Part shown: positions 38,489 to 46,478 of the stretch, in pieces
How positions within the stretch are numbered: the first letter of the stretch is position 1
How the letters are laid out: each line of letters starts with the position of its first letter
Assembly: GCF_016653405.1 (NCBI RefSeq)
Contig: NZ_NHSN01000016.1
Span: forward strand, 124,001-188,000
Source: Halorhodospira halophila
Lineage (GTDB): Bacteria; Pseudomonadota; Gammaproteobacteria; Nitrococcales; Halorhodospiraceae
Direction of reading: 5' to 3'
Length of the DNA stretch: 64,000 nucleotides
The notes under the pieces: generated by a model
What the model was told of the DNA's origin: nothing
What the model saw: the letters and a program-made list of their open reading frames with translations, nothing else
The model's database searches: none
Position numbers and translations under genes: made by a program

Positions 38489-39547
38489 ATGCAACAGATG
38501 ATCGAGATTCAAGCCCAGCCCGGGCTCATCCAGGTCAACTACGAGCAGCTTGAGGCCGCCCTGGCCGAACGCCTGGAGCAGTACCGCCAGGTGGTATCCC
38601 CCGACGGTGTGAAGGCCGCCAAGGCCCAGGCCACGGAGATCAACGCGCTCAAGAAGACCCTGGCTGAGCGCCGGAAGAAGGCGGCCGACGAGGCGCGGCA
38701 GCCGATCACCGAGTTCGAGCGTCAGATGAAGGCCCTCGAACAACGCTGCGAGGAAGCCCGCCAGGATCTACTGGAGCAGGTGCGCCGGTACGAGGACCAG
38801 ACCCGCGAGCGGGCCCGCGCCCTACTGGCGAGTCTGCGCGATGAACTCTGGCAGTCCGAGGGCGTGAGCCCCGACTACCGCACCGCCGACTACGAGGATC
38901 TGGTCCTCCTGAGCAGCGTCACCCCAAAAGGCGCGCTGACCAAGGCGGCACGGGAGAAGCTGCAGGAGCGGGTCCGCAATGACCGCGACCGCGAGCAGAT
39001 GGTCACCACCCGGCTCCTGGAACTGGAGGCCCGCAGCTACCGCGAGGGCCTGCACGCCCCGCTGACCCGGGAGCACGTCGAGCACGTCCTGGTCGCCCCC
39101 GACGACGAGTACGAGTCGGCGCTGCGCGCCACCCTAGACCGCGAACTGGAGCGCCAGGAGCAAGCCGCCCGACGGCAACGCGAGCAGTGGGAGCGCGAGC
39201 AGGCCGAGGCCCGAGCACGCGAGCAGGGTGCGCAGGCCCGGCGCGAACGGGCCGCTGAATTGGAGCGCGCCGGCTGCGAGGAAGGCCGCGCCCTTGAGGC
39301 CGCCCAGGGGGGTGAGTCACCGCAGCCTGCCGCCTCCACCCCAGGACCACAACCGCCCCCGGCAACGGCCCAGAACGGGAAGGTCCGCTACTCCGTGCTC
39401 GCCACCTTCTACATCGAGGTATCGCCGCGCGTGAAGCGTGCGGCCATCGAGGCCGAGTGCCGCCGGGTCATGGAGCGCGCCGGCGTCACGACCCTACAAA
39501 GCGTCCAAGCGCTTCCCATCAACCAAGTCGAGGAATCGTTGACGTGA
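38489..39547 (+). CDS. DUF1351-like coiled-coil recombination-module protein
   Basis: 352 residues. The N terminus ([24 protein letters not shown]) and [20 protein letters not shown] resemble DUF1351 phage proteins of recombination modules. Long coiled coils (about 35-115 and 210-265), an intermediate domain with [12 protein letters not shown], a Pro/Ala linker and a C-terminal beta-alpha domain ([18 protein letters not shown]) follow. It may scaffold or inhibit nucleases; the role is not known. GGAGG precedes the ATG at 38489. Confidence 0.6.
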   Translation: MQQMIEIQAQPGLIQVNYEQLEAALAERLEQYRQVVSPDGVKAAKAQATEINALKKTLAERRKKAADEARQPITEFERQMKALEQRCEEARQDLLEQVRRYEDQTRERARALLASLRDELWQSEGVSPDYRTADYEDLVLLSSVTPKGALTKAAREKLQERVRNDRDREQMVTTRLLELEARSYREGLHAPLTREHVEHVLVAPDDEYESALRATLDRELERQEQAARRQREQWEREQAEARAREQGAQARRERAAELERAGCEEGRALEAAQGGESPQPAASTPGPQPPPATAQNGKVRYSVLATFYIEVSPRVKRAAIEAECRRVMERAGVTTLQSVQALPINQVEESLT

Positions 39548-39876
39548 AGAAGCTGCTCATCGGTATGGCACTGGCGTTTGCGGTGACTGCCACCCAAGCC
39601 AGCGAGGACTGCGAAGCGGTCCACGAGTTCGCCTTCCAAGTGATGAAGGAGCGACAGGTCGGGCAGACGATCACCAGCGTCATCGGCCAACTGCCCCGAG
39701 CGGTCGATCCGTCGGTGTGGGGGCTGATGACGATGATCGTCTACGAAGCCTACGAAATGCCACGGAACCTGAGCCCGGACTACCAGCGCGCAGCCGCGAC
39801 CGAGTTCGCAGCCAACTGGTATCTGCACTGTATCCGCGTAACCGAACCCGGCGCCCTGCCGGGGACGACCTACTAA
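39544..39876 (+). CDS. Secreted (periplasmic) early phage protein
   Basis: 110 residues from the GTG at 39544 (GTGA overlap). A signal peptide [19 protein letters not shown] is followed by a mature helical domain: [34 protein letters not shown] and NWYLHCIRV. The two Cys (first block and LHCI) could pair. This fits a common small exported family with C...A..IM..RQ.G and AYE.P blocks found in phages and proteobacteria, of unknown function. Export of an early protein suggests an envelope role such as superinfection exclusion. Confidence 0.6.
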   Translation: MKKLLIGMALAFAVTATQASEDCEAVHEFAFQVMKERQVGQTITSVIGQLPRAVDPSVWGLMTMIVYEAYEMPRNLSPDYQRAAATEFAANWYLHCIRVTEPGALPGTTY

Positions 39877-39890
39877 TCGAGGGACGAGCA

Positions 39891-40370
39891 ATGGCAGAAC
39901 GCGGCGTTAACAAGGCGATCCTGATCGGCCGATTGGGGCAAGCCCCGGAGGTGCGCCACACCGGCAGCGGCACCCCGGTCGCCCAGGCATCGCTGGCAAC
40001 CAGCGAATCCTGGAAGGACAAACAGACCGGCGAAGAGCAGCAACGCACGGAATGGCACCGGCTGGTGTTCTGGCGCGGTCTCGCGGAAGTCGTCGGAAAG
40101 CACCTGAACAAAGGGGATCGGATCTACGTCGAGGGGAAAATCCAGACGCGCAAGTGGCAGGACCAGAACGGCCAGGACCGCTACACCACGGAGATCGTGG
40201 TCGATCAGATGCAGATGCTCAACACCCAGGGCCAAGGCAGCCAAGGTGGCGGCGGTGGGTATGCCCAGCGGCAACAGCAACCGCCCCAGCAGCCGGCGAA
40301 CGGCGGCGGCGCTCCCACCGACTTCGATGACGACATCCCGTTCATGCGGGTGGACTGGAGGCTGTTTTGA
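39891..40370 (+). CDS. ssb: Single-stranded DNA-binding protein
   Basis: 159 residues from the ATG at 39891 behind GGGACGAG. OB-fold signatures: [20 protein letters not shown], then [40 protein letters not shown] and [13 protein letters not shown] Gly/Gln-rich linker leads to the partner-binding acidic tip DFDDDIPF, which here is followed by eight extra residues (MRVDWRLF), unusual because the tip is normally at the very end. It should coat ssDNA for ERF and NinB. TGATG overlaps with dut. Confidence 0.9.
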   Translation: MAERGVNKAILIGRLGQAPEVRHTGSGTPVAQASLATSESWKDKQTGEEQQRTEWHRLVFWRGLAEVVGKHLNKGDRIYVEGKIQTRKWQDQNGQDRYTTEIVVDQMQMLNTQGQGSQGGGGGYAQRQQQPPQQPANGGGAPTDFDDDIPFMRVDWRLF

Positions 40371-40849
40371 TGCTCGACCCCTACGGAAGCTGCCTGGTGC
40401 AGCACATCATCTTGGACCCGCGCCTGCGCGAAGAACGCTACAAGATGCGCCGGGCCAGCGCGCAGGCGGCCGGAATCGACGTGCGCGCCTGCATTGACGA
40501 GCCGCTGACCCTTCGCCCGGGCGCCAAGGAGTTGGTGCCGCTGGGCGTTGCGCTCAACATCGACGACGCCTGGGCCTGTGCGCTTCTGATGCCGCGCAGC
40601 GGCCTTGCGCACAAGCACGGCCTGACGTTGAGCAATTCCGTCGGCCTGATCGACAGCGACTACCAAGGCCAGGTCTTCGCATCGGTCTACCACACCGGGT
40701 GCCCGGATCGGGAATACACCATCGAACCTATGGAGCGGATCGGCCAACTGGTCTTTGCCCCGGTGTTCCGGGTCGATCTGGTCGAGGTCACCGAGTTCGC
40801 GCCGAGCGAGCGCGGCGAAGGTGGGTTTGGGTCGTCGGGGGCGGCATGA
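40370..40849 (+). CDS. dut: dUTPase/dCTP deaminase-family enzyme
   Basis: 159 residues from the ATG at 40370. Trimeric dUTPase motifs: I AGIDVRACID, II LMPRSGLAHKHGLTLSNS, III GLIDSDYQGQV, IV RIGQLVFAPV and V RGEGGFGSSG near the C terminus. Motif V, the Gly-rich arm that closes over substrate, points to dUTP pyrophosphatase rather than deaminase. It would supply dUMP for the thymidylate synthase encoded nearby and keep uracil out of phage DNA. Overlaps the next gene by ATGA. Confidence 0.85.
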   Translation: MLDPYGSCLVQHIILDPRLREERYKMRRASAQAAGIDVRACIDEPLTLRPGAKELVPLGVALNIDDAWACALLMPRSGLAHKHGLTLSNSVGLIDSDYQGQVFASVYHTGCPDREYTIEPMERIGQLVFAPVFRVDLVEVTEFAPSERGEGGFGSSGAA

Positions 40850-41091
40850 GCCGGCGGACAACGGTTGACCCGGATCGGAACGGCTGCCACTCCGATTTGG
40901 CGCCGCGCAAGCGGCTGCCGGCCTGGAGTGTCACCACACGATGCGGCGCGTATGCCGGCCGCGCATTCATGAACGAGGAGCACATCCTTCGCCGCTGCGA
41001 TGGTTGCTCCTACCGCTTCCACATTCCGCGCGAGAGTGGGCAATGCCGCGCCCTGATGATTGCTCGTCCAGAGCAGGAGCCGAACCGATGA
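40846..41091 (+). CDS. Small putative zinc-binding phage protein
   Basis: 81 residues from ATG at 40846. Cys residues at SVTTRCGAY, RRCDGCSYRF and GQCRALM with His in DLAP-preceding CHSD and in RFHI could form one zinc finger. It is coupled to dut (ATGA) and thyA (ATGA). No family was recognised; possibly a nucleic-acid-binding protein. Confidence 0.5.
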   Translation: MSRRTTVDPDRNGCHSDLAPRKRLPAWSVTTRCGAYAGRAFMNEEHILRRCDGCSYRFHIPRESGQCRALMIARPEQEPNR

Positions 41092-41906
41092 CCGACACCG
41101 AGAGCACCAAGGTCGTGAGCGCGCACGACATCACCTACCTGGGGCTGCTGCACCGGGTGCTCCACCAGGGCGAAGACTCCTCGGACCGCACCGGCGTCGG
41201 GACACGCTCGATCTTCGGGGAGCAGCTTCGATTCGACCTAGCCGAAGGCTTCCCGCTGCTGACCACAAAGAGTGTGTGGTGGCGCGGGCTGCGCGAGGAA
41301 CTGTTCTGGATGCTGCGCGGGCAGACCGACCTTCACGATCTCCCCGAGGACGTGCGCAAGCTGTGGTCGCCCTGGGCAAAGGCCGGAATGCTCGGGCCGA
41401 TCTACGGCGAGCAGTGGCGGCACGCCCAGGGCTTCGATCAGATCCAGTACATCGAGAACATGATCCGCACGGAACCCCACTCCCGCCGGATTATCCTCTC
41501 GTCCTGGCGCCCGGAGGCGATTCACTTGATGGCCCTGCCGCCGTGCCATGTGCTGATGCACTTCCGCGTGCTCGGCGGCCGGCTGCACTTGCAGCTCTAC
41601 CAGCGCAGTTGTGACTACTTCCTCGGCGGCGCTTTTAACCTCGGGGCCTACTCACTGCTGCTGTCGATGATGGCCAAGGTGACCGGGTATCCGGCGGGCG
41701 TATTCACCTGGACGCTCGGCGACGTGCATCTGTACCACAACCACCTCGCCCAAGCCCGGCGGCAACTGACTGCCCTCGCCGCACCGGCCCCGCGCGTGGA
41801 CCTGGAACCGGCCGCCTCGGTGATCGACTACGCCGAGGGGCGCGCGGCGGTAGAACTCCACAACTACACCCCGGCCGAGCCAATCCCGGCGCCGGTGGCG
41901 GTGTGA
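41088..41906 (+). CDS. thyA: Thymidylate synthase, ThyA type
   Basis: 272 residues. Family blocks: LLHRVLHQGEDSSDRTGVGT, PLLTTKSVWWRGLREELFW, GPIYGEQWRH, RRIILSSWRPE, the catalytic Cys in ALPPCHVLMHF and QLYQRSCDYFLGGAFNLGAY, where Asp and Asn bind dUMP. The usual GxPFN is GGAFN here. The enzyme turns dUMP and methylene-tetrahydrofolate into dTMP and is followed by a long family-type C terminus, though the final residues (PAPVAV) are as expected for ThyA. A phage copy next to dUTPase favours thymidine supply during replication. Confidence 0.9.
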   Translation: MTDTESTKVVSAHDITYLGLLHRVLHQGEDSSDRTGVGTRSIFGEQLRFDLAEGFPLLTTKSVWWRGLREELFWMLRGQTDLHDLPEDVRKLWSPWAKAGMLGPIYGEQWRHAQGFDQIQYIENMIRTEPHSRRIILSSWRPEAIHLMALPPCHVLMHFRVLGGRLHLQLYQRSCDYFLGGAFNLGAYSLLLSMMAKVTGYPAGVFTWTLGDVHLYHNHLAQARRQLTALAAPAPRVDLEPAASVIDYAEGRAAVELHNYTPAEPIPAPVAV

Positions 41907-42136
41907 GCATGGACGAGAACATCAAGCTGCACGGTTTATGGGAACAGGCGGAATGGCGCTGCGCCTGGGAATCGGCCCTGCGCTTCATCCACGAGGACGG
42001 GCCCGGGCTCTACGGCCGAAGCCAGGCGGTCACCTACGAGTACGACGGCGACGGCGAGGACATCGCCATCTGCGTCTGGCGCAACAAGCACGGGCTCAAT
42101 GCAACGCGCGTGTCACTACAGGGAGAAGGGGCATGA
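41903..42136 (+). CDS. Small acidic phage protein, unknown function
   Basis: 77 residues from the GTG at 41903 (GTGA with thyA; an ATG lies 6 bases on). A Trp-rich helix (LHGLWEQAEWRCAWESAL) is followed by a beta region (QAVTYEYDGDGEDIAICVW). No family recognised. Placed between thyA and xis, it is expressed with the early operon. Confidence 0.45.
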   Translation: MSMDENIKLHGLWEQAEWRCAWESALRFIHEDGPGLYGRSQAVTYEYDGDGEDIAICVWRNKHGLNATRVSLQGEGA

Positions 42137-42318
42137 GGCAGGTTCTTTATATCGACGACGTGGCCGAGCGGATGGGGATGTCCCGAGACGCCTTGCGATC
42201 CGCGGTCAAACGCGGCTATGTCCCGCGGCCCGGGCGGATCGGTAGACGCTGGGCCTGGGATCGGCAGGAGTTCGAGGGGTGGCTATCGGAGCATCTGCGG
42301 CGGACGCGGTGCGCCTAA
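42133..42318 (+). CDS. xis: Excisionase-like MerR/AlpA-type HTH protein
   Basis: 61 residues. A small winged-helix: YIDDVAERMGMSRDALRSAV and then KRGYVPRPGRIGRRWAWDRQ, ending FEGWLSEHLRR. This is the form of phage excisionases and AlpA regulators, which bend DNA at the attachment site. It is the last gene of the early rightward operon and converges on the integrase gene with a 4-base overlap, so excision function is produced only when the early operon is on. Confidence 0.7.
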   Translation: MRQVLYIDDVAERMGMSRDALRSAVKRGYVPRPGRIGRRWAWDRQEFEGWLSEHLRRTRCA

Positions 42319-43286
42319 TCCATCTTGCGCGCCAGGTCGCTCGCCCGGTGGTTCGCGTAGCGCCTCAACGTCTGCATCGACTTGTGTCCGGTGATCGCGG
42401 ATACCTCGGTGAGCGAAAACCGGCCCGACTCGACCAGCCGCGATGTCGCCTCATGGCGCAGGTCGTGGAAGGTAAAGCCCTCGACCTCGGCCGCCCGGCG
42501 CAGACGCTTCCAGGCCGAGCCGATGCCATCGGCGCACCACGGCCAGACCGCACCGTCGATCCGACGCGGGATTGACTCCAGCGCCGCCACCGCCGCCCTG
42601 GACAGCGGCACCTCGCGCGGTTCGTTGGTTTTGGAATCCGGCACGCGCACTACCCGGGCGCGCAGATTCACGTCCGCCCAGCGCATCGCGGCGATCTCGC
42701 CGCGGCGCATCCCCGTCTCCAGCGCCACGGTCAGTAGGGCGTCGAATTGCGGGGTGGCGTGCTCACGCAGCCGGCGCTCCTCCTCCGGCTGGAGCCTGCG
42801 ATCCCGGGCTTGCCCCGGGGAGGGCCACCAGATCGACTCGGTGGGATCACGCAGCCCCTCCATGCGCCACTCGCTGCGCGCTACCGTGTAGAGGTGTGAG
42901 AGCAAGGCTAGATCGCGGCGCACGGTGCCCGAGGAGACATCCTCCAGGCGATCATCACGCCAGCGCGCCACGTCGGAGCCGCGCAGGTTGATGAGGGCGT
43001 AAGGCGCTAGGCCGGATCGCAGCCACAGGCGGATCCTGCCACGCTCCTGGCTTTGGGATTTCTTGCGCGGGATGACCTCGCGCTGGTACCGATCCAGTGC
43101 CTCGGCGAGTGTGGTGCGCGCCGCCTCCCGGGTGTCGATCCACTCGCCGCGGTCCATTTCCGATTCCTGGTCACGGACCCAGCGTTGCGCGTCGGCTTTC
43201 GTCGGAAAAGACTTGACCAGCGGCGGGTATCCCTGCCGCCGGATTTGTGCTTGCCAGCGTTTGCCGCGCTTGATGATGGTGGCCAT
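42315..43286 (-). CDS. int: Tyrosine integrase
   Basis: 323 residues. An N-terminal arm-binding domain (1-60, AP2-like: GKRWQAQIRRQGYPPLVKSF), a core-binding helical domain (about 65-160), then the catalytic domain with Arg in ETGMRRGEIAAM, Lys in SKTNEPREVPL, HDLRHEATS (His and Arg), TGHKSMQTLRRY and the nucleophile Tyr in LRRYANH. It lies 113 bases from tRNA-Met and reads away from it, the usual arrangement for integrases that use tRNA 3' ends. It would recombine attP with attB. Confidence 0.95.
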   Translation of the reverse strand: MATIIKRGKRWQAQIRRQGYPPLVKSFPTKADAQRWVRDQESEMDRGEWIDTREAARTTLAEALDRYQREVIPRKKSQSQERGRIRLWLRSGLAPYALINLRGSDVARWRDDRLEDVSSGTVRRDLALLSHLYTVARSEWRMEGLRDPTESIWWPSPGQARDRRLQPEEERRLREHATPQFDALLTVALETGMRRGEIAAMRWADVNLRARVVRVPDSKTNEPREVPLSRAAVAALESIPRRIDGAVWPWCADGIGSAWKRLRRAAEVEGFTFHDLRHEATSRLVESGRFSLTEVSAITGHKSMQTLRRYANHRASDLARKMD

Positions 43287-43325
43287 GGGTGGATCATGCC
43301 ACCACCGCCACTGCGATAGCTAGCT

Positions 43326-43370
43326 CGCTCCGAGTGCAGCAGTAGTGCAGCAGTTGGCGTTTTCGGAGCG
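43326..43370. repeat. Attachment-region repeats: tandem 11-mer inside an inverted repeat
   Basis: AGTGCAGCAGT occurs twice without a gap at 43333-43343 and 43344-43354. It is flanked by CGCTCCGA (43326-43333) and TCGGAGCG (43363-43370), a perfect 8-bp inverted repeat. This lies between the integrase start and the tRNA 3' end, where arm-type integrase sites are expected. The core crossover is probably within the tRNA end; the second att copy is outside the window. Confidence 0.6.
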
Positions 43371-43398
43371 GGGCTGGTGCTGTAAGTATCTGATTTTA

Positions 43399-43475
43399 TG
43401 GTGGCTATGGGTGGAGTCGAACCACCGACCTTCGCATTATGAGTGCGACGCTCTAACCAGCTGAGCTACATAGCC
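43399..43475 (-). tRNA. tRNA-Met (CAT), elongator
   Basis: 77 bases including an encoded CCA. Acceptor arms GGCTATG and CATAGCC with discriminator A pair fully; the D arm contains AGCTCAGCTGGTTAGAG, the anticodon loop is CTCATAA with CAT, and the T arm has GGTTCGACTCC. The first acceptor pair is a normal G-C, unlike the mismatch of initiator tRNAs, and the anticodon flanks resemble elongator tRNA-Met; a tRNA-Ile2 with a CAT anticodon (modified to lysidine) cannot be fully excluded. The 3' end is the likely attB site. Confidence 0.9.
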
Positions 43476-43489
43476 ACGTGGCACCGCGT

Positions 43490-43518
43490 ATTCTCCGAGC
43501 CCGCGCTGATCGTGTCAA
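43490..43518 (-). promoter_or_regulatory. Promoter of tRNA-Met
   Basis: On the minus strand a consensus -35 TTGACA (43513-43518) is followed by a 17-base spacer and -10 GAGAAT (43490-43495). Transcription would start about 8 bases before the mature tRNA 5' end. The stretch from here to 43660 otherwise holds only the untranslated leader of the hpf-like gene. Confidence 0.65.
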
Positions 43519-43660
43519 GGCTGCGGCCGCCGTGTGCCGGGGCCCTTGGTACGCTGGGCCGGTTCCGTCAGAATAAGTGCCGGGGCGCCCGGACGCGGCA
43601 GGTCCGTGCTGTGCGCCAACGACGATCCACCACGAACGACCTGGAGGAGATTCCGCATCC

Positions 43661-44008
43661 ATGCAGATTCAGATCAATCCTGGCGCCGGCGTGCACGTCT
43701 CAGACGCGCTGGAAGAAAGCATCCGTGAGGCACTGGGCGCAGTCGACCGGCGCTTCGGGGAGCAGTTGACCCGCATCGAGGTGCACTTCCAGGACATCAA
43801 CGGCCCCAAGGGCGGGGTCAACAAGCATTGCCGCATCGAGGCCCGCCCCCGTGGGCTGGATCCAGTGCTGGCGGAGAACACCGCCGATGATGCCTACGAC
43901 GCCGCCCGCGGCGCGGCCAAGAGGCTTGAGCGGGTACTTGAGGGCCGCCTGGGCAAGCTCGCCGACAAGCAGCGCAAGGCCGACCGGAACGCGGAACGGC
44001 CGGAGTAA
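43661..44008 (+). CDS. HPF/RaiA-family ribosome-associated protein
   Basis: 115 residues from the ATG at 43661, behind GGAGGAG. The beta-alpha-beta fold of hibernation factors is visible: MQIQINPGAGVHVSDALEES, RRFGEQLTRIEVHFQDIN, then VNKHCRIEARPRGLDPVL and a long C-terminal helix (DDAYDAARGAAKRLERVLEG) with a basic tail. This family binds the 30S decoding region in stasis. It is shorter than the HPFlong form. It is the first chromosomal gene after the prophage and converges on ychF over a hairpin. Confidence 0.7.
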   Translation: MQIQINPGAGVHVSDALEESIREALGAVDRRFGEQLTRIEVHFQDINGPKGGVNKHCRIEARPRGLDPVLAENTADDAYDAARGAAKRLERVLEGRLGKLADKQRKADRNAERPE

Positions 44009-44015
44009 GGCTTTC

Positions 44016-44045
44016 GGGCGCGGCGGCGGCAGCTGCGCCGCGCCC
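44016..44045. terminator. Bidirectional terminator-like hairpin between hpf-like gene and ychF
   Basis: GGGCGCGGCG and CGCCGCGCCC form a perfect 10-bp stem with a 10-base loop in the gap between convergent genes. U-tracts are short (CTTT on one side, GCTTT on the other), so it may act weakly in both directions. Confidence 0.55.
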
Positions 44046-44071
44046 GCTTTGCCGCCCCGAGGCGGGCAGTG

Positions 44072-45163
44072 TCAGACGTTGAAACGGAAATGCACCACGT
44101 CTCCCTCGTTGAGGACGTACTCCTTCCCCTCCAGCCGCCAACGCCCGGCATCCTTGGCACCCTGCTCGCCGTTGTAAGCAATGTAGTCGTCGTAGGCGAC
44201 CACCTCGGCCCGTATGAAGCCGCGCTGCATGTCGGTGTGGATGCGGCCGGCCGCCTCGGGGGCGGTGGCGCCGCGGCGCACGGTCCATGCCCGGACCTCC
44301 TTCTCGCCAGCGGTAAAGAAGGTCTGCAGACCGAGTAGGTCGTAACCGGCCCGGATCACGCGGTTGAGCCCCGGCTCCTCGAGCCCGTACTCGGCCAGGA
44401 ACTCGTCGCGCTCCGCGTCATCGAGCACGGCCAGCTCGGCCTCGATGGCGGCGCAGACCGGCACCACCCGGGCACCCTCGCTCTCGGCCAGGGCCTGGAC
44501 GTCGGCCAGCAGCGGATTGTCGCTAAAGCCGTCCTCAGCCACGTTGGCGATGTACATCAGCGGCTTGAGGGTGATCAGGTGGTAGCCTTGCAGCTGCCGG
44601 CGCTCCTCTTCGCTGAATGCCTGGGTCCGCAGCGGCTGCCCCTCGTCGAGGGCCTGGCGGGCCCGCTCGAGTAGATCGCGCAGGCGCACCGCCTCCTTGT
44701 CACCACTCTTGGCGGCCCGCTCCTGGCGCTGCAGCGCCCGCGAGACGGTGTCCAGATCGGCCAGCGCCAGCTCGGTGTGGATGGTCTCGGCGTCGGCCCG
44801 CGGGTCGACGCGCCCCTCGACGTGGTGGACGTCCTCGCTCTCAAAGCAGCGCAGGACCATGGCTACGGCGTCGGTCTCGCGGATATGGGCGAGAAACTGG
44901 TTGCCCAGCCCCTCTCCGCGGGAGGCGCCGGAGACCAGACCGGCGATGTCCACGAACTCCATGGTGGTGGGGATGGTGCGCTCGGGGCGCACCAGCTCCG
45001 CCAGCCGGTAGAGCCGCGGATCGGGGACGGCTACGATGCCGACATTCGGGTCGATGGTGCAGAATGGGTAGTTCTCTGCCGGGATGTCGTTCTGGGTCAG
45101 GGCGTTGAACAGCGTCGATTTGCCGACGTTGGGAAGCCCGACGATGCCGCAGTTAAATCCCAT
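44072..45163 (-). CDS. ychF: Ribosome-binding ATPase YchF (OLA1 family)
   Basis: 363 residues from the ATG at 45163. G1 GLPNVGKST (about 8-16), G3 [17 protein letters not shown], and the altered G4 position with IANVAEDGF instead of NKxD, which gives ATP preference in this family; then the helical arm (about 130-200) and the C-terminal TGS domain ([20 protein letters not shown] to VVHFRFNV). It is involved in translation and stress responses. It lies downstream of pth, as in many gammaproteobacteria. Confidence 0.95.
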   Translation of the reverse strand: MGFNCGIVGLPNVGKSTLFNALTQNDIPAENYPFCTIDPNVGIVAVPDPRLYRLAELVRPERTIPTTMEFVDIAGLVSGASRGEGLGNQFLAHIRETDAVAMVLRCFESEDVHHVEGRVDPRADAETIHTELALADLDTVSRALQRQERAAKSGDKEAVRLRDLLERARQALDEGQPLRTQAFSEEERRQLQGYHLITLKPLMYIANVAEDGFSDNPLLADVQALAESEGARVVPVCAAIEAELAVLDDAERDEFLAEYGLEEPGLNRVIRAGYDLLGLQTFFTAGEKEVRAWTVRRGATAPEAAGRIHTDMQRGFIRAEVVAYDDYIAYNGEQGAKDAGRWRLEGKEYVLNEGDVVHFRFNV

Positions 45164-45231
45164 GGCGCGATCCTGAAAGCGGTTGGGTGACTTGGAGGGC
45201 GCGTGCAGGCCGGCGGGCCGGCCCGTCTCCC

Positions 45232-45816
45232 CTAGGCGTGGAGCTGCTGGCAGGCGCGGTCCCACTCCCCGGCCAGCAGACGCGGTATCTCGTCGGCGGC
45301 GTCGTCGATGGCCCGTTCGAGCAGGCGCAGCTCGTCGGGGGCCGGACGGGAGAGGACGTGCGGGACCACCTGGTCCTTGTGCCCCGGGTGACCGACGCCG
45401 ATGCGCAGCCGGGCGAATTCGGCGGTACCGAGGGTCGACTGGATGTGGCGCAGACCGTTGTGCCCGCCGTGCCCGCCGCCCCGCTTGAGCCGGACGCTGC
45501 CCGGTGGCAGGTCGATCTCGTCGTGGGCGACCAGGATCGCCTCGGGCGGGATCTTGAAGAAGTTCGCGAGCGCACCGACGGCCTGACCGCTGTGGTTCAT
45601 ATAGGTCATCGGTTTGACCAGCCGGCAGTCGTAGCCGTCGATGAGCACACGGGCACAATCGCCGCGGAACTTGGACTCTTCCCGCAGCTCGCCCCCGTAG
45701 CGACGGACCAGCTCATCAACAAGCCAGAACCCGGCATTGTGCCGGGTTCCAGCGTACTTGCTGCCAGGGTTGCCGAGGCCAGCGATGAGCCGGAAATTGC
45801 CTTCCCGGCCGGCCAC
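45232..45816 (-). CDS. pth: Peptidyl-tRNA hydrolase
   Basis: 194 residues from the GTG at 45816, chosen because it begins just before the conserved core and 8 bases after rplY; a longer frame would overlap rplY. Core motifs: [20 protein letters not shown] with the catalytic His, [24 protein letters not shown] and [14 protein letters not shown]. The enzyme frees peptidyl-tRNAs that drop off ribosomes. The rplY-pth-ychF order is standard. Confidence 0.95.
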   Translation of the reverse strand: MAGREGNFRLIAGLGNPGSKYAGTRHNAGFWLVDELVRRYGGELREESKFRGDCARVLIDGYDCRLVKPMTYMNHSGQAVGALANFFKIPPEAILVAHDEIDLPPGSVRLKRGGGHGGHNGLRHIQSTLGTAEFARLRIGVGHPGHKDQVVPHVLSRPAPDELRLLERAIDDAADEIPRLLAGEWDRACQQLHA

Positions 45817-45823
45817 TTCGGCG

Positions 45824-46453
45824 TTACTCGGACTCGGAGGACTCGGCCTCGTCGCCGCTGCTGGCGCCTCGCGTCTTACGAGTTGCCTGAACCGAGACCA
45901 CAGGCGCATCGTGCCCCTCGCCCTGTTGCAGCGCCGCCGACTGGACCCCCTCGGGCAGCGTCAGCTCACTGATGTGGACCGCCTGGCCAACCTTGAGGCT
46001 GGAAACGTCGATATCGATATGCGGCGGCAGATCCTTGGGCAGGCAGACCACCTCGAGATCGAGCAGGTCGTGGTGGAGCACGCCGCCCTTCTTCACGCCC
46101 GGGGACTGCTCCTCGCCGTGGATGTGCAGCGGCACATGCACGGTGATCGGCTGGTCATCGCGAACGCGCTGCAGGTCGATGTGCTGAACCAGCGGTTTGA
46201 ACGGATGGCGCTGCAGATCCTTGACGATGGCCTGCTCGGTCTCAGAGCCCATCTGGACCTGCAGGATCGTGGAGAAGAAGGACTCCTCCTCGAGCAGCCG
46301 GTAGAGCTGATCGTTCTCGAGCGCCACCGGTTGCGGCTCTCTGCCGGCACCGTAGACGACACCCGGGACGCGCCGGGCACGACGCAGACGGCGCATGGCG
46401 CCGCGGCCGGTCTCCGTGCGCGGATGCGCGTCGAGCCTCATTTCCACCGTCAT
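45824..46453 (-). CDS. rplY: 50S ribosomal protein L25, Ctc (long) form
   Basis: 209 residues from the ATG at 46453. The L25 domain (1-95) has [20 protein letters not shown] and [20 protein letters not shown]; a C-terminal TL5/Ctc beta domain follows ([38 protein letters not shown]). The last 20 residues are acidic and Ser-rich. It binds 5S rRNA. It is 25 bases downstream of prs. Confidence 0.95.
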   Translation of the reverse strand: MTVEMRLDAHPRTETGRGAMRRLRRARRVPGVVYGAGREPQPVALENDQLYRLLEEESFFSTILQVQMGSETEQAIVKDLQRHPFKPLVQHIDLQRVRDDQPITVHVPLHIHGEEQSPGVKKGGVLHHDLLDLEVVCLPKDLPPHIDIDVSSLKVGQAVHISELTLPEGVQSAALQQGEGHDAPVVSVQATRKTRGASSGDEAESSESE

Positions 46454-46478
46454 GATTGGTTCCACTCCTGGTTGGGAA

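Larger units (their letters stand above)
1..43401. mobile_element. Temperate podovirus-like prophage integrated at tRNA-Met (left end outside window)
   Basis: A continuous block of phage genes: integrase and excisionase beside a tRNA, repressor/Cro switch, recombination and replication modules, lysis cassette, terminase, portal, scaffold, capsid, adaptors, fibres and ejection proteins. The right boundary is placed at the 3' end of tRNA-Met, because the integrase gene begins 113 bases from it and everything beyond is housekeeping chromosome. The left end is not in the window, since the last late gene is still open at base 1. No tape-measure, sheath or baseplate genes are visible, and a P22-size portal and three ejection-type proteins are present, so a short-tailed virion is inferred. 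The head, lysis and replication genes look intact, so it may be inducible. Confidence 0.95.

Noticed and set aside
35100-39500. CRISPR array or CRISPR-like repeats
   Set aside because: No regularly spaced direct repeats were found here or elsewhere; the tandem repeats noted are an 11-mer pair and protein-level repeats.
43287-43398. Second attachment-site copy or left prophage end within the window
   Set aside because: No repeat of the tRNA-Met 3' end was noticed elsewhere in the window, and the phage genes run off the left edge.
45817-45909. Longer pth reading frame starting inside rplY
   Set aside because: The extra 31 residues are Arg/Pro-rich out-of-frame translation of the rplY end; the GTG at 45816 starts next to the conserved core.
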